From Coprinellus micaceus (Eukaryota; Basidiomycota; Agaricomycetes; Agaricales; Psathyrellaceae), in NCBI GenBank assembly GCA_951394405.1, contig OX596346.1, positions 248,001-312,000 of the forward strand: a stretch of DNA of 64,000 nucleotides, given 5' to 3'. Under the pieces are notes generated by a model. That model searched no databases. It worked only from the letters and a program-made list of their open reading frames with translations, and was not told where the DNA came from. Positions 34,523 to 47,709 of the stretch are shown in pieces. A program made the translations under genes and the position numbers. Each line of letters begins with the position of its first letter. The first letter of the stretch is position 1.

Positions 34523-36389
34523 TCAAGCCTCTGCGCCTTGCGCCCCAAACACACTACCTGCAGCCTTTCGGTCACTGGGACCGGAACGTTCCAATGTCAT
34601 CTCAAAGGATTCTGGATCACGGGTATCCTCCGGTTCGGGTGCTAGAGGGGCAAAGAGGAGCTTCGAGGCCACAGGCTCGGAACCCATATAGACCACTTTG
34701 CGCATGTTGATGAGCAGGCGTTGGGCGAATATTGGGATGATCACCTCGTTTACCCTGTACACAATGGATTAAGAGACCCAGCGTAGATATGTAGCGCTAC
34801 CCACAATGTCAAAAGTCTGAAATGGGACCTGCATTAGCCATCACTCCCGGGAATGAAACGCTGGGGTACGCACACCGCTGCCGGATTGGCCCCCAATTCA
34901 ACGCCCTTGGCACCACAGTCAGTACTCGGTTCCACGGTTACACGTATGAGACACACCTTAAGCACGTTAGGGGTGTAAAAAACCGCCAGGATTAACTTTA
35001 AGGCTATGTGTTGTGGTTATTGAAATGTTGATACAGTGAAGCACACAACGCCGCGCGACCACCAACCTATCAAGCAGACGTAGTAGACGCCCCCATCCCG
35101 CCGTAGGACCTGAAATAGCCGACCCTCGTGGCCCTTGTACCGCGTTACAAGGCCCGCAACGCCTAATCCAACCAGCACTGTAACCCAGCATCAGCAAATC
35201 AGTTGTTCGAGAATGGATTTTCAGAATGAGACGACGAACAGATAGTTGTGGCCAAGCTCACGTAAGAGCGTATCACAATGCCAACATAATCGACTGTTCG
35301 CTCCGCCCATTGCTCTTCAGAGACGTAGTAGCACGGGTATCCAAGTTCGGAATCGAGAGAAGAAACGGGTTCAGCTGGAAGGAATGCCTGTGTCAGAGAA
35401 CACGGGCATATTTCTAGTCCGCCCGTGGGACAGCACTCACCTGGGTATTGAATGTTTGCTATAGTATCGAGGATTGCGGGGACCATGGGAGGGACCTATA
35501 AAAATGGGGTCAATGCGTCAAAAGGCGACTTCATATAGACTGAATCCCTACACAGGAAAGAGAGATAATTCCAACAACGTAAAGTACCCTCGCTTGGAGC
35601 ATTGCACCCAGACATAGACCGAGGGAGACTATGGTGCCACGGTTAGACGTGCTCATGCAGACGGGCCTGGTTAACAACGTACAATCGCAGGCCAAAATTA
35701 CGAGCCAGCGGACGGCTGTGTGGAGCCCGTTAACACACATCCCTCGGTATGGGCGCTAAATCCCACCGTCGAATACCACAAGCGAAGCTTTGCAACCCTT
35801 TTCAACGATGCCTCAGATATCAACAGTATTCAGCCCATAGGGGAGGCCCCGCACTCACCATTGGGCTTATTGTTATGTAGTTCCGGAAGCCTCCTTGCAA
35901 GGTAGAGGTATTCATTTGAGTTGACGACAGTTCCAAGCAGTCGCCTTGTACTCACTGGTAAGTTGCAGAGGGATGAAGACTAGACCACCGTATCGGATAA
36001 CCGTGTAAAGACTCTTTCCACGATTCCACCTCTGGGGAGCGATAATGGAAACCTAATCCCAAGTCAGTACCCAATGATTGGGGCGAATCCAAGTACCGAC
36101 CTCTGTGGCCATTGTCGTCATCAAGTAGTATACCTTTGGTGGACTCGGATATTAGAACGATATGTTAGAAATGGTGCTACTCACGTAAAGAGTATAGAAT
36201 GATACTTGGAGGAGGTCAACCACAGGCAATTTAAAGGGTACTGGGGAATATACGCACTGGAGATGTACTGAAAACGACCACGGTCAGACACTGGAGAGGT
36301 GCGACGAGGAGGGTAAAACTCACTTCTTGCATTCGCCACATACTGACGGCATCTGCGAGTTCTTGGATATCCTCCGTAGGTAGACTCAT
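34523..36389 (-). CDS. DUF6533-type multi-span membrane protein, array copy 4
   Basis: Exon 1 from 36389 (MSLPTEDIQELADAVSMWRM). 10-nt exon 36258-36267; with the 20-nt exon it reads YISISFYTLY. The next exon reads VYYLMTTMATEV. The loop exon near 35230-35370 keeps SLDSELGYPCYYVSEEQW. The following exon keeps RYKGHEGRLFQVLRRDGG. The last exon reads IIPIFAQRLLINMRKVVYM, with Val for the usual Asp in RKVDYM, and stops at 34523 (GAQGAEA). TATATAAAGA lies at 36475-36482, 86 bp upstream. No break found. Confidence 0.72.
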
Positions 36390-38033
36390 CGTAGGTTGTG
36401 GGTGAGTGTGTTAACCGTTGATTAGGAGAGAGACGCAAGGGACGTGGCTGCTGTGGTGCAGCGCAAAAGGACTCTTTATATGACCCGACCGCTGTACTAG
36501 GCGATCCTTGGGCGATCCTTCAAGCTTGAGTATAGTAAATATCAGCATCTCCCGAGATCAAATTAATGGTGATCGTTGAAGCGTCACAGCACTTCGGTTC
36601 TACTAGATATAGAGTTGTGGTATCTTCGGACCAGGGTGGCCATTCCATTTGGCGGATGGCGTTTGAGCGAAGCTCCCACACCCCGAACAGCATTTCTTGA
36701 ACCACGCGAGAGACAGGTGCGTAGGTTCCAGTCCACAGCGTTTAACGATTCCAGAGGCAGTCGTCCCCCTTTCACGAGGGCGTGTGGTGCGAGTTGGCGT
36801 CTCCCGTTCACACTTACCTGGGGGATGCAGACCCCTGTCTCTGAAGTAGTGACCAGCGTCGATTAATCACCGTATCAGCCCTCTCTCTTCATACTGCGGT
36901 ATGTAGTGATTTCAAGTATCTAGTGGGAAGCACTTTGATTGGGAGGTCGTCTTTCTTCACCTCCTCACTTAAAGGAAACCCCTATGGAGGTGATGTGGTC
37001 TGTGGCGCCACACCCTTGGCATGTGCAAACCGCATTGACCCACCCTCCACAAGCCGATCCCTACCATTGACCCTGATGTAGTGGGCACATATGAAGCCAG
37101 TAAAGCCGCCCAATATACATGTGAACCCCTAGTCGTTGTTGGTTGGGCCCGAGGAACGCTCCCATACAACATAGAGATCGAAGGGGTCGCAGGCAGCGAA
37201 GGGGGTGAGCCAGCCAAACCAGCGCATTGGCGAGATTATGGGGACGGGTATTCATGGGGCAGGGATTGCCCGTCGCCAACTCTTCTGATCTTTGAGCATA
37301 CGTTGACCGCAAACCCAACTAACCCCCGCATGCTAGAGATATCAATCAACCCGAAACAGAGGTGAAGCAGAGGTGAAGCGAACAGAACTTAGGTTTCACT
37401 GGGGTGTCATCATCTTTGCAGGTGCCCAAATGCCGCAAGTCGTTCGGAATCTCACCCTGGAGAAAGAAGACAATAAACTGTGACTCGATTGCGCGTGACG
37501 CCGCACATAGATAAAAGGTTCGATCAAGACAGAAGGGTAGTTCGTCTCAAGACCGGTCCAAGGAAGAACCCTGCAATGCGCTCTCAAAGAGGCGCCCACG
37601 GAGAACAGGCATCCAAGCACTGAGAAACCCAACCACGAGTCACGACGTCTTGTGGACCGTCAAATTCCCGATAAAGAACTACGAGCCGGGGCCAAGCGGG
37701 ATAATAGCAACCCGAAGAGACAGAACAGTCCTGGAGGAGAAGAGAAAACACTGACACCCAGTCAGTTTGACACATGGTCTACGCCCGAGCCGTTGAGCCG
37801 GGATGGGTGTTGAAGGACGAGCGGGAACACGACCGCCCTCGAACGAACGGAACACCACACTATAATGCCATGGGTCCCCCTGTCAGGATTGTATTTGAAA
37901 TCATGTTTCTTCATCATCGCCTAGATCGATGTGAATGGCACTCCGATATCAGAAAGCGACTCACTTCGGTAATGAGAGATCGGATGGCTCAAAGCCTGCC
38001 GTGCCCAAACAACCCGCATTGAGGCGTCTCCCA
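36390..38033. other. Gap between array copy 4 and B module 4
   Basis: Contains the promoter of copy 4 and a plus-strand domain fragment at 37081-37365 (listed separately). No exon chain could be completed. The rest is unassigned. Confidence 0.4.
37081..37365 (+). pseudogene. Fragment of an Agaricomycete extracellular 'CEP...GG.PPY' domain
   Basis: The plus-strand frame reads YTCEPLVVVGWARGTLPYNI, then DGYSWGRDCPSPTLLIF. This resembles the extracellular domain seen in many Agaricomycete secreted or single-pass proteins (CEP-V-W-GG-PPY followed about 40 residues later by a SYTW-type motif). No start exon, signal peptide or membrane helix is found around it. A possible next exon after an acceptor near 37420 stops within 20 codons. 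It is the only host coding signal on the plus strand here. Confidence 0.35.
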
Positions 38034-38790
38034 TCATACACCTACAATGTTCATCCGTTCCAGTTGGCGTTGAGCCAGTCTTGAGATGGGGATGATCAGC
38101 GAGTGGGCAAGGGAAGGTCGAAGAATCAACGAAATGTCAAAGACAGTGCGAAACAACAACAACGGGCAACAAATAGCGATAATGGCGAGGGAGGAAGGTC
38201 GGTGGCCGCTCACATCAGCCTCGGCGTTCACATATTGCACGCCGGACGCGCCTCCCAAAGTAACAGAGCGACAGAGGGCGTTGGTGAGTGTTTGAAGTGT
38301 TTCATCTGGGGCTCGTATCCATCCAAAAGTCGATCGGTGGGCTGCAGCATCGAAGTTGTCGAGTGAAGCAGCGGCATAGTATGTGTCCACTTGGGGCTGC
38401 TGTTGACAAAGCTGCTGTTCGTGCTGGACGACAGATAGAGACGTAAGGGAGAGGTCAACGTCCTCGAATTGATGAGTGTGTAGTTACCCGGAGGTTATGA
38501 ACGGGATGGAGGGCGACTTGCAGTGAGCACTACTGAATGGTCGGTGAATGAAGCAGAGTTACATAGCGGGAAGAGTGGAAGAGCGTTAATCGACGCTGCG
38601 GCCAGGTGGGAAGCAGTGAAGAAGTGCACTAACGGGACAGAAATCTTCAACTGAGGTTTTGAATGCGTGCTAATGCATCTCCACGTTTAGAATAGGTGAG
38701 CATGAAGGGAACCAGGAGAGGGACGCTGGAAGGCAAGCGCCCTTTGCCTGGGTTGAAATCGTTTCGTGGGAAGAAAACGGGCCGAGTAAC
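38034..38790 (-). other. B module 4: unidentified gene candidate
   Basis: Minus-strand open frame 38034-38390 (MDTYYAAASLDNFDAAAHRS at its start) contains VQYVNAEAD directly before a GTGAGC donor at about 38203. This corresponds to the conserved ...AD end of B modules 2, 5 and 7. Only about 790 bp lie between this module's end and motif copy 8, so it is shorter than modules 5-7. Confidence 0.35.
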
Positions 38791-38797
38791 CCGTCAA

Positions 38798-38824
38798 GAT
38801 AAGATAAGATGAAATAAGCGCCCA
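38798..38824 (-). promoter_or_regulatory. Compact GATA/GCGCCC motif, copy 8
   Basis: AGATAAGATAAGATGAAATAAGCGCCCA: the spacer between the GATA pair and the GCGCCC box is nearly absent. No TGASTCA nearby. Confidence 0.55.
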
Positions 38825-39265
38825 CCCGTAACCGCTGCACAGTTGCCTTCACATGTGCTTTACCTTCACACACTATGTTTTCGCTGGTATAATCACATCT
38901 CCCGCTTATGAGACACGATTACCCCATATAAATGCCGAGCCGCCCATTGTTTGACCGGAGAGCGGTGCCACAGAAAAGGAACGATGGCATTTCACCGTTT
39001 GCCGCTGAAACCACCAGTTGGTTTAGATACTGCGGGATATGGCGGTAGCCCTTGGTGAAGGGGGGTTATAGTACATACAACAACGACACCCTAAGTATAA
39101 TGTGACGGGCCGAGGTGACTAAAGGGTGCCAGATATGTTTGCAGGAGTCAACGGCTTTGACCGCTTGGAAGGCTGGAGGGCGTAGAAGGCCATCCTAGGG
39201 GGGGTAAACTGATGGGGAGGAGCTCTCAGCCAGCGGGACTTAAGCTCGAGGAGATGAAAGCCATA

Positions 39266-41163
39266 CTACCTCAACGTCATTATCGACATCCCACGTGTCC
39301 TACCTGCCTCGACCACGCTGGGATGCGTGTCCAACACCTCGGGTGAGCCTTCATGTCCGGGTCCGTCTTCGAAGTCTTCCCCTGAGTCAGGTCCAAAATG
39401 GGGAAAGAGGAGCTTGGAAGCCAACGTCTCGGGGCCCATGTAGTCGACCTTGTGCATGTTTATCAGGAGGCGCTGGGCAAGGACCTGGATAATGATGTCG
39501 CTTGCGCTGCGGAAAGGCAGTTAGGGAATACCATCTCGAGCACATCCGCACACGCACATATACGAAACCCTGCGCGTATGGTTGTGTGACTAATCCGATA
39601 CAGCCTCAGATGTTTGGAGTACGTACAAGGCTCCCGGATTGGCATCGATCTCCAAAACCTGAAAGGTCATTCAGTGCGTATACAGATCAGAGACACGGCA
39701 GAGCACAACTTGGAACGTACTGATTGCAATTTAGGGGTGTACGCGATGGCAAGAACCAATCTGATTGCTGTGAAAAAGGCGGTGTGAGGATGGAGAGACC
39801 AAGGAAGGTAGATCTTTGAACCTACCTAACAGGGACAGGTAGTACGCCCCGCCATCACGGCGTATGACCTGGACCAGACGGCCTCCATGGCCCCTGTAGC
39901 GTACAGCAAGAGTGGCGACACCCACCACAGCTAGGACTGACTCGACGTAAGCTAACCGCTGATAGCGCGAGTGGGAGTCACGAACCGATAGTTGCGCTAA
40001 GGTTCATGTACGCGCGGATTTCTCGGCCTGCGTGCGCGATTGTTTGCTCCGACCATTGCCTAGGTGAAGGAATGTAACAGGGATATCCGAGAGCATGATA
40101 AGGGGCTGGCGTTGGCTCAGCTGGGGTGGGTACACCTATAAGCCCTCCAAGATGGCCTGCGGACGACAGTAAAATGCTAACCGGGATATTGAATGGTAGC
40201 CACTACTTCGCAGATTGCAGTCGCGAATGGAATAGCCTAGGCATTTCTCAGCGATCAAATAGGTAACATCAACGGAAGGGACTTGTCCGAGAAGGAAACG
40301 TACGAAGCCGAGCGTAATTATTGCAACGAAATAGAGTCGCCCTGCTTGGAGAAGTGCACTCAGGCACACGCACAGCGTAACTACGGGAGGAGATTAGTAC
40401 GCTCTCCAGGAACTGGGCGGCCCTTGGACTCACAATGGGATGTTAGAACAGAAATCCAGCGCGCGGCTGTGCGTAGGGCCGTAAGCATACAAATCCTTGA
40501 GTTTGTATAAGACGGAATATCGCACCTGTGTGGAGGATCGCCAACGCTTTGCAACTCTGGGCAATATCGGCTTGAATACAGGAAACGCATGATGCACGGG
40601 AAAGACCCTGTTCGCACCTTGGGTCCTATCGAAAAGTAGTTTCTGTAGTCCCCTTGTCAAGGCGACGTGCAAGTTTGAGTAGGTCCCCCGTTTGATGAGC
40701 CATTTTCAACGCACTACTGAGGTGCAGAGCAATGTAGATGAAGATTCCATATCGGATAACCACGTAGAGAGCTTTTCCGCGATTCCACTTTTGCGGGAGA
40801 ATAATGGAAACCTGTTACAATGGCTCGTTAGCTCCAGAGCCCGATCTTTATGCCCACGTCCCACTCACCTCCTCATCCATCGTCGTGGTAACGTAGTACG
40901 TCTTTGTGGGCATGTCAATTCGCGTATATACCGTAGGGACTTCGGTATACTCACATAGAAAGCAAAGAACGATACTTTAGGGTCGTCAGTTTCCAATTTT
41001 GGCGGCTCAATGTGCTCTCGACTCACTGAAGATGTACTGCGAGCGGCCCGGTCAAAACCAATGCTTCAGACGCTTTATTTGGAAGGTCAGAACGAACCTC
41101 CTGCATCCGCCCCATAGACACCATATATTCCAAGATTTGGATGTACTCGGGGGATTCCGGCAT
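39266..41163 (-). CDS. DUF6533-type multi-span membrane protein, array copy 5
   Basis: Exon 1 from 41163 (MPESPEYIQILEYMVSMGRM). 10-nt exon 41027-41036; with the 20-nt exon it reads YIFISFFAFY. The exon near 39830-39930 keeps GVATLAVRYRGHGGRLVQVI and the RRDGGAYYLSLL segment. The last exon reads AQRLLINMHKVDYMGPETL, with His for Arg and Gly-Pro-Glu-Thr for Gly-Ser-Glu-Pro, and ends SIMTLR at 39266. GTATAAAGAG lies at 41250-41257, about 88 bp upstream. No internal stop found in the exons followed. Confidence 0.72.
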
Positions 41164-42359
41164 CTAGGCCCAGTTGTGTGCACGACGAGGTTCCGGGGAA
41201 GGATTGTGGAGGTGAGTAGCGAAGACGCATCCGTAGTAATGCGGCCTCTCTTTATACACCGACCCTTAGATGGCCGATAAGAGTCGCAATTGAGCCCTGT
41301 CCGCGAGCCTCCGTTGACACCGGGCGCATCGCTGCGCTTTAAGCGCCCAGAACAGCCATAAACGGAGACACTTGGCGTTCTGCGTGATGGGAGCCCACCC
41401 GCAGTCCCACAGCACTATGCAACGTTAGTCTATGGAACTGTTAGAAAAGGCGGCAATTATGTATCACGTACGGAAGATGCTTCGGGGGAATGGGAGTGTC
41501 ACCGAGTTTCGCTTGGCCAGCGTCTAGAACTTGGGATCACGGCTCAGTTGCCAGTCAAGCACGAACTGCTATCCTCGTAAAAGGACGGAGCGTCAAACAG
41601 GGGATGTTTCACCCCTACTTACAAACGGAGGTGAAAGGCTCGGTAAATGCGATCCTTTCAAAAAGTGCCCCCACCGAGCTTCAGAATCACAGTGAGTCGG
41701 AATCGGAATGCCTGATATGAATCGGCAACCGGTGAGCCCACACATCGTTGAATGATCGTTCAAAGTTGAAATGTTTTGACGAATCCAGTGCAACCTGAGT
41801 GTTGAAACGACGGTGTGATACCAAGATATGTACGTACTTGTTCCTCCTTCTCGTGAGTTCATTCATCGGCCGCATCTCATTCACCTTACCCGTACTGCAC
41901 CAGCCCTCTCCTCCTCCTCCCAACTCCCTTCCTGGGGTACGACACACTTACGTTCCCCTCTTTAGCGCCCTCCATGAATTGGTTACGGCTGGGAGAACCA
42001 GTTGGCTCGAGGCTCCTCGCCTATGCGTCCTGGAAGTTGATGACGTTCTAAGCGGCAGTTGGGCACTGCCGGAGAGGGAGGGTTAGCAGAGCAAGGTGAT
42101 GATTGAAATGAGGGGGAATTGAATATCGAACGGAACCGGGACCAGTACGGGGAAGTGAGCCAAGGAACATCGAAAGCAACAGAACGAACAAAACGCGAAA
42201 CATCCAGCGGAACTGATAAGGAAAAGGAACAACCAGCGGGGTGTGGGGTTCTCAGTCCGAAGTTTGAATATAAAAAATAGGAGTGAGAAGAGAGCTGAGG
42301 GAGCCGGCTCGAGCACGAAAGCGAAGGTACGAAGGGTATCGAAGTAGATTGAGAACTCA
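41164..42359. other. 5' flank of array copy 5 and 3' side of B module 5
   Basis: 41300-41350 has CCGTTGACACCGGG and TTTAAGCGCCCAG, shared with the flanks of copies 2 and 3. 41983-42360 is a minus-strand open frame rich in Ser/Phe/Pro that begins inside the intron or 3' region of B module 5. I do not treat it as a gene. Confidence 0.4.
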
Positions 42360-43680
42360 CGTCAGCCTTGACGTTACGATACTGAAGGTCGAACCCTCGC
42401 TCCTGGATGTCGAGGTCAATGGTGGGTCAACACGGGAGGGGAATCTTAATGCGTTTGGGTGCAGCAGCCTATGTGATGCATTAGCAGTGCGTCCTATCCC
42501 TCGACCACCTGCAAAACTTCAAGGAGAACGGAAGTATTGCGGAGGAGGAACAGGAGGAACTCACCGACATCAAGCGCTCCCTCGTCTGAAAGGGCCTCGC
42601 GCCGCTAACCCGGTTACCGGCGGTGTCCCCAGAGACGGGCCCCATTACTTGATGACCCCAAGAAGGATTTCAGTGCCGCGATGCTTGAGATACGGGGTTC
42701 ATGGTGGTATGGTCCAACCGCAAAAGAACTGAAATACCGGTGGAGAAATGAGGCTTCCCAAGCGTAGACGATCGTGCGCAACGATGGACCCAGGTGGGAG
42801 TCGCCCCATGGGGGAGCAATGGCAAAACTGCACGGTGTCCGCTCCACTGGACATTAACACTGTTTGTAACTCGATTCCGTGATAGGATTTGCGGACGCTC
42901 GCGTTATGTGGGTGTATAGGGAAGAAGTAGGAGGACGCCGAACCGCTTGGAACGCGTGTAGCGGTTGAGCAAGGACGGGTGCAAGGTGGAAGATGAGATA
43001 AGGGAGCGGGGAATGGCGCGACGATCAACGATTCCGGCGATCGAAGGGAGGCTGGGGGTGTGGAGTAGCTCCAGAAGCGCGTATATTGGTGGGGTCTTGG
43101 TGATTGAGGCGGTGGACGAAGGGTTAGCCTTGCGTGGGTGGGCTGGCGCAGCGTTGGTTCGGGCAGCCATGCTGGGCCAGTTGTTGAGGACTAGCGAGTT
43201 GGAAGCGGCCGAACATTGCCGTATGGGTTGGGCGTCGAGAAATGGGAGGCTTCGAGAGAGGAGGGGACTCCGTCCATGGTTCGGCGAATAATAAGTGACC
43301 AAGCCACACATGCCATTCTCTTGGACTTTGGAGCTTCGGGCTGCTCAGAGCCCCTCAAACCCTCCTTCTACACGTCCACGACTCGCCTGCCCGATGCACA
43401 TCGATCCACACCGCCCCGCCAACGTTCGCCAGCCAACCGCTTCCTTCCATGAATACGGAAGAGCGTCCTTTGAGCCCTAGGTTTGAATGAAGCCTTCTTC
43501 TAGCATTGTATTCGTACGAAATGCAAGGTAGGATGAGTTGAATCCAGGACGACTCAGATACCAAACCCGAACGCACCTTGGTCCATGAAATCTCAGGTTG
43601 AGACTGCCCCGAGCACCCGAACGAGAAATTTGGAAGCCAGAAAGTACAAGAACGGGACACTGGGATCTGACTTGAGGTTC
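42360..43680 (-). other. B module 5: unidentified gene candidate, longest open version
   Basis: From motif copy 9 leftwards: a possible ATG near 43678; a donor GTGCGT near 43578 preceded by ACCAAG, the same junction as in modules 6 and 7; an open minus-strand stretch 42904-43311 (Ser/Pro/Leu-rich, includes SPLLSRSLPFLDAQP); a donor near 42565; and a final exon reading IDLDIQERGFDLQYRNVKAD before a GTGAGT donor at 42360. The last peptide is the best-preserved piece of the family. I could not assemble one continuous frame. Confidence 0.35.
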
Positions 43681-43774
43681 ATTGTATCAAAACGATCGTA
43701 AGGAGGAGGGGAAGGGCCAACGTCATGCTGGCATTGTGCCAAGGGATCATATGCGGTGCTGAGTCATCGGCGAG

Positions 43775-43815
43775 GATAAGATAAGATAGCGTAACAAAAT
43801 AAGCGCCCAAGCGCC
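43775..43815 (-). promoter_or_regulatory. Composite TGAGTCA/GATA/GCGCCC motif, copy 9
   Basis: TGAGTCA at 43760-43766, GATAAGATAAGAT from 43775, then AAAATAAGCGCCCAAGCGCC. A complete version with all three boxes. Confidence 0.68.
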
Positions 43816-44245
43816 GCTCACCTCTGCGCCCACTAACCCTTGTAGAAATGGCTACTAAGTCGGTGCACGCTCATTCAATTGTCACTTAATCTCAACTAAG
43901 GGCGCCACGCTTACCGTCCTTCGTCGTCGTCCCCCGATACGCGGCCAGACACATCGAATTTCTGACTGCTCCCATCTCTGGTCCTACCTCTCGGGCGGTT
44001 GTACATTGAGTAGATTATGTTACGCTTATTGGGGAAGCATGGATACATATTACACAGAAATAAATAGCGAGAGGAGGAAGGGATCGGGACTTGGCCCGTG
44101 AAACATCGGCTTCCAGTCATCAGCAAACAGACCCTGGTTGAACGGTACGCGTCCTGTTGATCACTCTCGTTTGTGAGTAGGGGTGCCGCGTCCTAGACGT
44201 CAAATAAGCTCACCATTTTAGGCCTTTGTGCCTATATCCCCGGAC

Positions 44246-46157
44246 TTAAACCCCTCGGACCCCCTCGCCCCCGGCTCCTCGATCACGCAAACCAGAACAC
44301 TGTGGGTTCATCTCCAAGGAGTCGAAATCGCTTTCGAGGTCGTCTTCTGATCCCGGTGTCGGAGGGGCGAATAGGAGCTTGGAGGCGACGGGCTCCGAGC
44401 CCATGTAATCGACCTTCCGCATATTGATGAGGAGGCGTTGGGCGAGGATTGGAACGATGAGGTTGTTTCCACTGTGCGTTCATAGGGTTAAAATGTGCTG
44501 GATCAAATCAGCTGGCCCACCCACATAGTTAGAAGTCTGTAATCCAGCTTTAGTTAACAATATGGTCCAACAGGGTGACCTAGAACACGCACATATACGG
44601 TGGGCTACCGTCTAGCTCCGAATCCTCCATTCAGCGTCAACAATTCAGTGTTAACATACAAACCAAATGATATGTAGTGATCACTGCGGCATACCAAGAT
44701 TACCTCAGGAGTCCGGAGGACGGCGGATGTCACTTTGAATGCTATTATTGTCGGTTTGGAGGTCTCAACAACCCAAAGCCAAGGAGGAGGTTGATCCTAC
44801 CCACCTAACAGGGACAAGAGGTGCATGCCGCCGTACTGACGTATGACCTGGACTAGGCGTCCACCCTGGCCCTTGTAGCGAACGGCAAGTGCGACGATTC
44901 CTGATAGGGCTAGAACTGTGGTCCAATGTCAGTTCTCTATATCATGTACCTACCAGTATGGCGTAGAATAACAGACAGGTCGCCGTCACAAGGCTCACGT
45001 ATGCACGAACATCGCGGCCAAGCCATGCGAAAGGTTCCTCCGACCATTGCTCGTTTGGGGTGTATTTGCAAGGGTAGCCGAGCTCAGTGTCGAGCAAGGA
45101 AACAGGTTCCGCTTGAAAAAAAAAACATGGGTGTGAGTCTCGGGGTTGCGATTAGCCTCTGCTTATCACTGACCCGTATGCCGAGATTCCGATAGCAGGA
45201 TAAGGACTCCATTGACGAAGACCATGCCCTGGAGCGTAGTCAGAGTGGTGCAGCAAGGATGGGCATTGTATAGAGGTCGACTCACACAGGAGAGCATAGT
45301 AATTCCAATCAGGTACAGTGAGTTCACCCGGAGAAAGGCAGCAAGGCATAGCGCCAGGGAAACTATGGGCCAAGCGTCAAGCGTGACCAGGCGGGTGGAC
45401 GGCAGGGTGGGACCCACAGCTACATGTCAGACCAACGGCAAAGTAGACGACTGAGCCAGCCGTCGTGAACATACATTTTCTTGAGCACGTTACGAGATGA
45501 GGGAACGAACCTTCATATGCAATAGCTAGCGCTTTGCAAGCCTAAATAATGCAAGACCAAATAGCAGGGGTATAAAATGAGTAGGATCGCCGGCAGGCTT
45601 ACGTTCGGAGATATGAGGAAGTAGTTCCGGTAGTCTTCTGTCCAGTTAAATTTGGGTGATGCAAGAAAATTAGTCGAGCGGGATTAACCATCCCCTGGGT
45701 AATGCTCAACTCACTGCTAAGCTGTAGGGCGATGAAACCCAATGTTCCGTATCGGATCATCATGTACAGTGTCTTTCCGCGGTTCCACCTCTGAGGCAGA
45801 ATGACGGATACCTATTAATTGAAATGTGATAGTGCCGCACCACCAGGGTGTAAGATGTGCCTACTTCTTCAGATGTCGTCGTTAGAATATAATATACCTG
45901 CCGCGATATCAACTCAAATATTTCGAACCAAAGGCAGTAATGGAGACTGACGTAGGAGCAATAAAATGCGACTATTTCCAGGTCAACTTTAGGGTACAGC
46001 TCCCGTCAGACCCTCGGACACGCACTGCCAATATACTGACATCGCGGATCAGCGACCCCCTGATACAACCCTGGACGAAACGAATACGCACTTCCTGCAA
46101 TCTCCATGCTGCTACGGTGTCCGCGAGCGTCTGAATCTGTCCCGCTGACATGACCAT
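44246..46157 (-). CDS. DUF6533-type multi-span membrane protein, array copy 6
   Basis: Exon 1 from 46157 (MVMSAGQIQTLADTVAAWRL). 10-nt exon 46026-46035 and 20-nt exon 45952-45971 read YIGIAFYCSY. The next, 33-nt exon reads VYYILTTTSEE and exon 5 starts VSVILPQRWNRGK. The RT-like word GIVALAVRYKGQGGRLVQVI is in the exon near 44810-44920, where RRDGG has become RQYGG. The last exon reads LIVPILAQRLLINMRKVDYM, then GSEPVASKLLFAPP and EDDLESDFDSLEM, stop 44246-44248. GTATAAAGTG lies about 91 bp upstream of the ATG. Appears intact. Confidence 0.74.
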
Positions 46158-47700
46158 CTTTCTGAATGTGATCGAGTGAGGTCAGATATGGTCAGGTAAG
46201 GCTGATGTGGGACGAAGCGGCGGCTATCACCATGTCCAGGTCTTCACTTTATACTATCCTTTGCGAAACCCAAGGGATGTATCGGGTCTGATATTCGCGC
46301 GTGATCCCCATCTCCTGAGTTCGATGGGGTCATGATCGCTAAGCAATGGCTAGATTCGGTGATTAATGGTCGGGAATGTGATATCTGATCAAAGTCTGTC
46401 AAAGATGCGAGGAAGGCCGAGAGTGAGGGCGAAGTTTAGCGCCCGTGCGGATCTAGAGCTTTGATCCTCTGTTTGTTAGGTCTTCCAATGATCATTCGGT
46501 ACACAACGCACGAACGCACTGTGCTAGGAAGAAGGTCCTGACTTGTGGATGGAACTGCGAAAGCCTCTCCTGCACAGCGATACTAAAAGTGAGCAGGATG
46601 AGGTATCCCTATCGTCTCGCCGATGCGCGACGGGCGCCCAGCCAGTGAGAGGCGCCTTTTTAAACCATCCAAGCGCCCCATACGTCGATTACTCCCGCGA
46701 TTAGCGCCTGCGTCAAGTACAAAGGAATATTTCTCGTTTTGATCTTTTTGGCATAGGCGTGTCAGGGAAGCGAAATCGAGTCACAGGAAGGACAATGCTT
46801 CTGTGAAGAAGTTGATGTTAAAAGACAAGCTTATGGCTGTGACGAGCGCAACTGCCTTACACATACTCCACCTTCCGACCCACAAGCTCCAGCGATAGCT
46901 CCTGGTTCTGGTGCCAGGGAAAGCCCACTGTCTTCTCTGCGATTTGATCGAGCGGGGAAGGCCGGAGTTCACCTCAGAAGTCGCAAGGGGATCTGGGTAC
47001 CGAGGCCAGGTACCCCATTACCACATCCCAAGGTCACTCTGCTAGACTTGAGAAGGGGCATTGGGACAAGGTCAAGGGAATGCAGCACGAAGAAAGACGA
47101 CCGCCCAGGGTGATGGGCGGTATCAGGGCTTGCTCTAACGGCGAGCCATGATCACGAACTGATCACGTCTGCGTTAACCATGGATTCGGCGTTGAGGGAA
47201 AACCTCTACGAGAAAGAGAAGTCGCAGGTCAGACATCGAGCGCCTATGCCAATTAACCCCGTGCATACCTACCCCAACGAGCGTTCACCAGCTCAAAGGC
47301 TCGCGAACATCAACCAGATAACAGTCGCACCGGTTGCTTCCCGTTATGCCAATACACCCCAGTTCACTGGATAGTGCGCGGCTCTACCTCCTCGGATTTA
47401 AACGACTCTGAGGTGGGGCGAGGCACTGCAAATCCAAATGACAGGGATGATTCGCTCGGCTGATAAGGCAGTCGATTGGCAAGTATTGAAACATCAAAGA
47501 ACAGATCATCAAACGAAAGAAAGGAGTACCTAAAGGAATGAAGAGCGAAAGGGAGACGTACAAGAGAAAAAGGGAGCGAAAGAATAAAATTATGCGAAAA
47601 TAGGAAGTGAGTAAGTGACCGTCAACAAAAGCAACTCCCACATCCCTCCACAAGGATACGCCGTAAGACTACCAAATCAACTCAGCCGACGGGGGTCGCG
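46158..47700. other. 5' flank of array copy 6
   Basis: TTTAGCGCCCGTGCGGAT near 46436 recurs near 52272, upstream of copy 7, so this flank is part of the duplicated unit. 46600-47380 has no exon chain or repeat that I can support. Confidence 0.4.
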
Positions 47701-47709
47701 GGCACTAAC

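Noticed and set aside
41983..42360. Minus-strand 125-codon frame (Ser/Phe/Pro-rich) next to B module 5
   Set aside because: It begins at the GTGAGT donor of the module and is pyrimidine-rich like the equivalent non-coding stretch beside module 7. Not conserved as protein.
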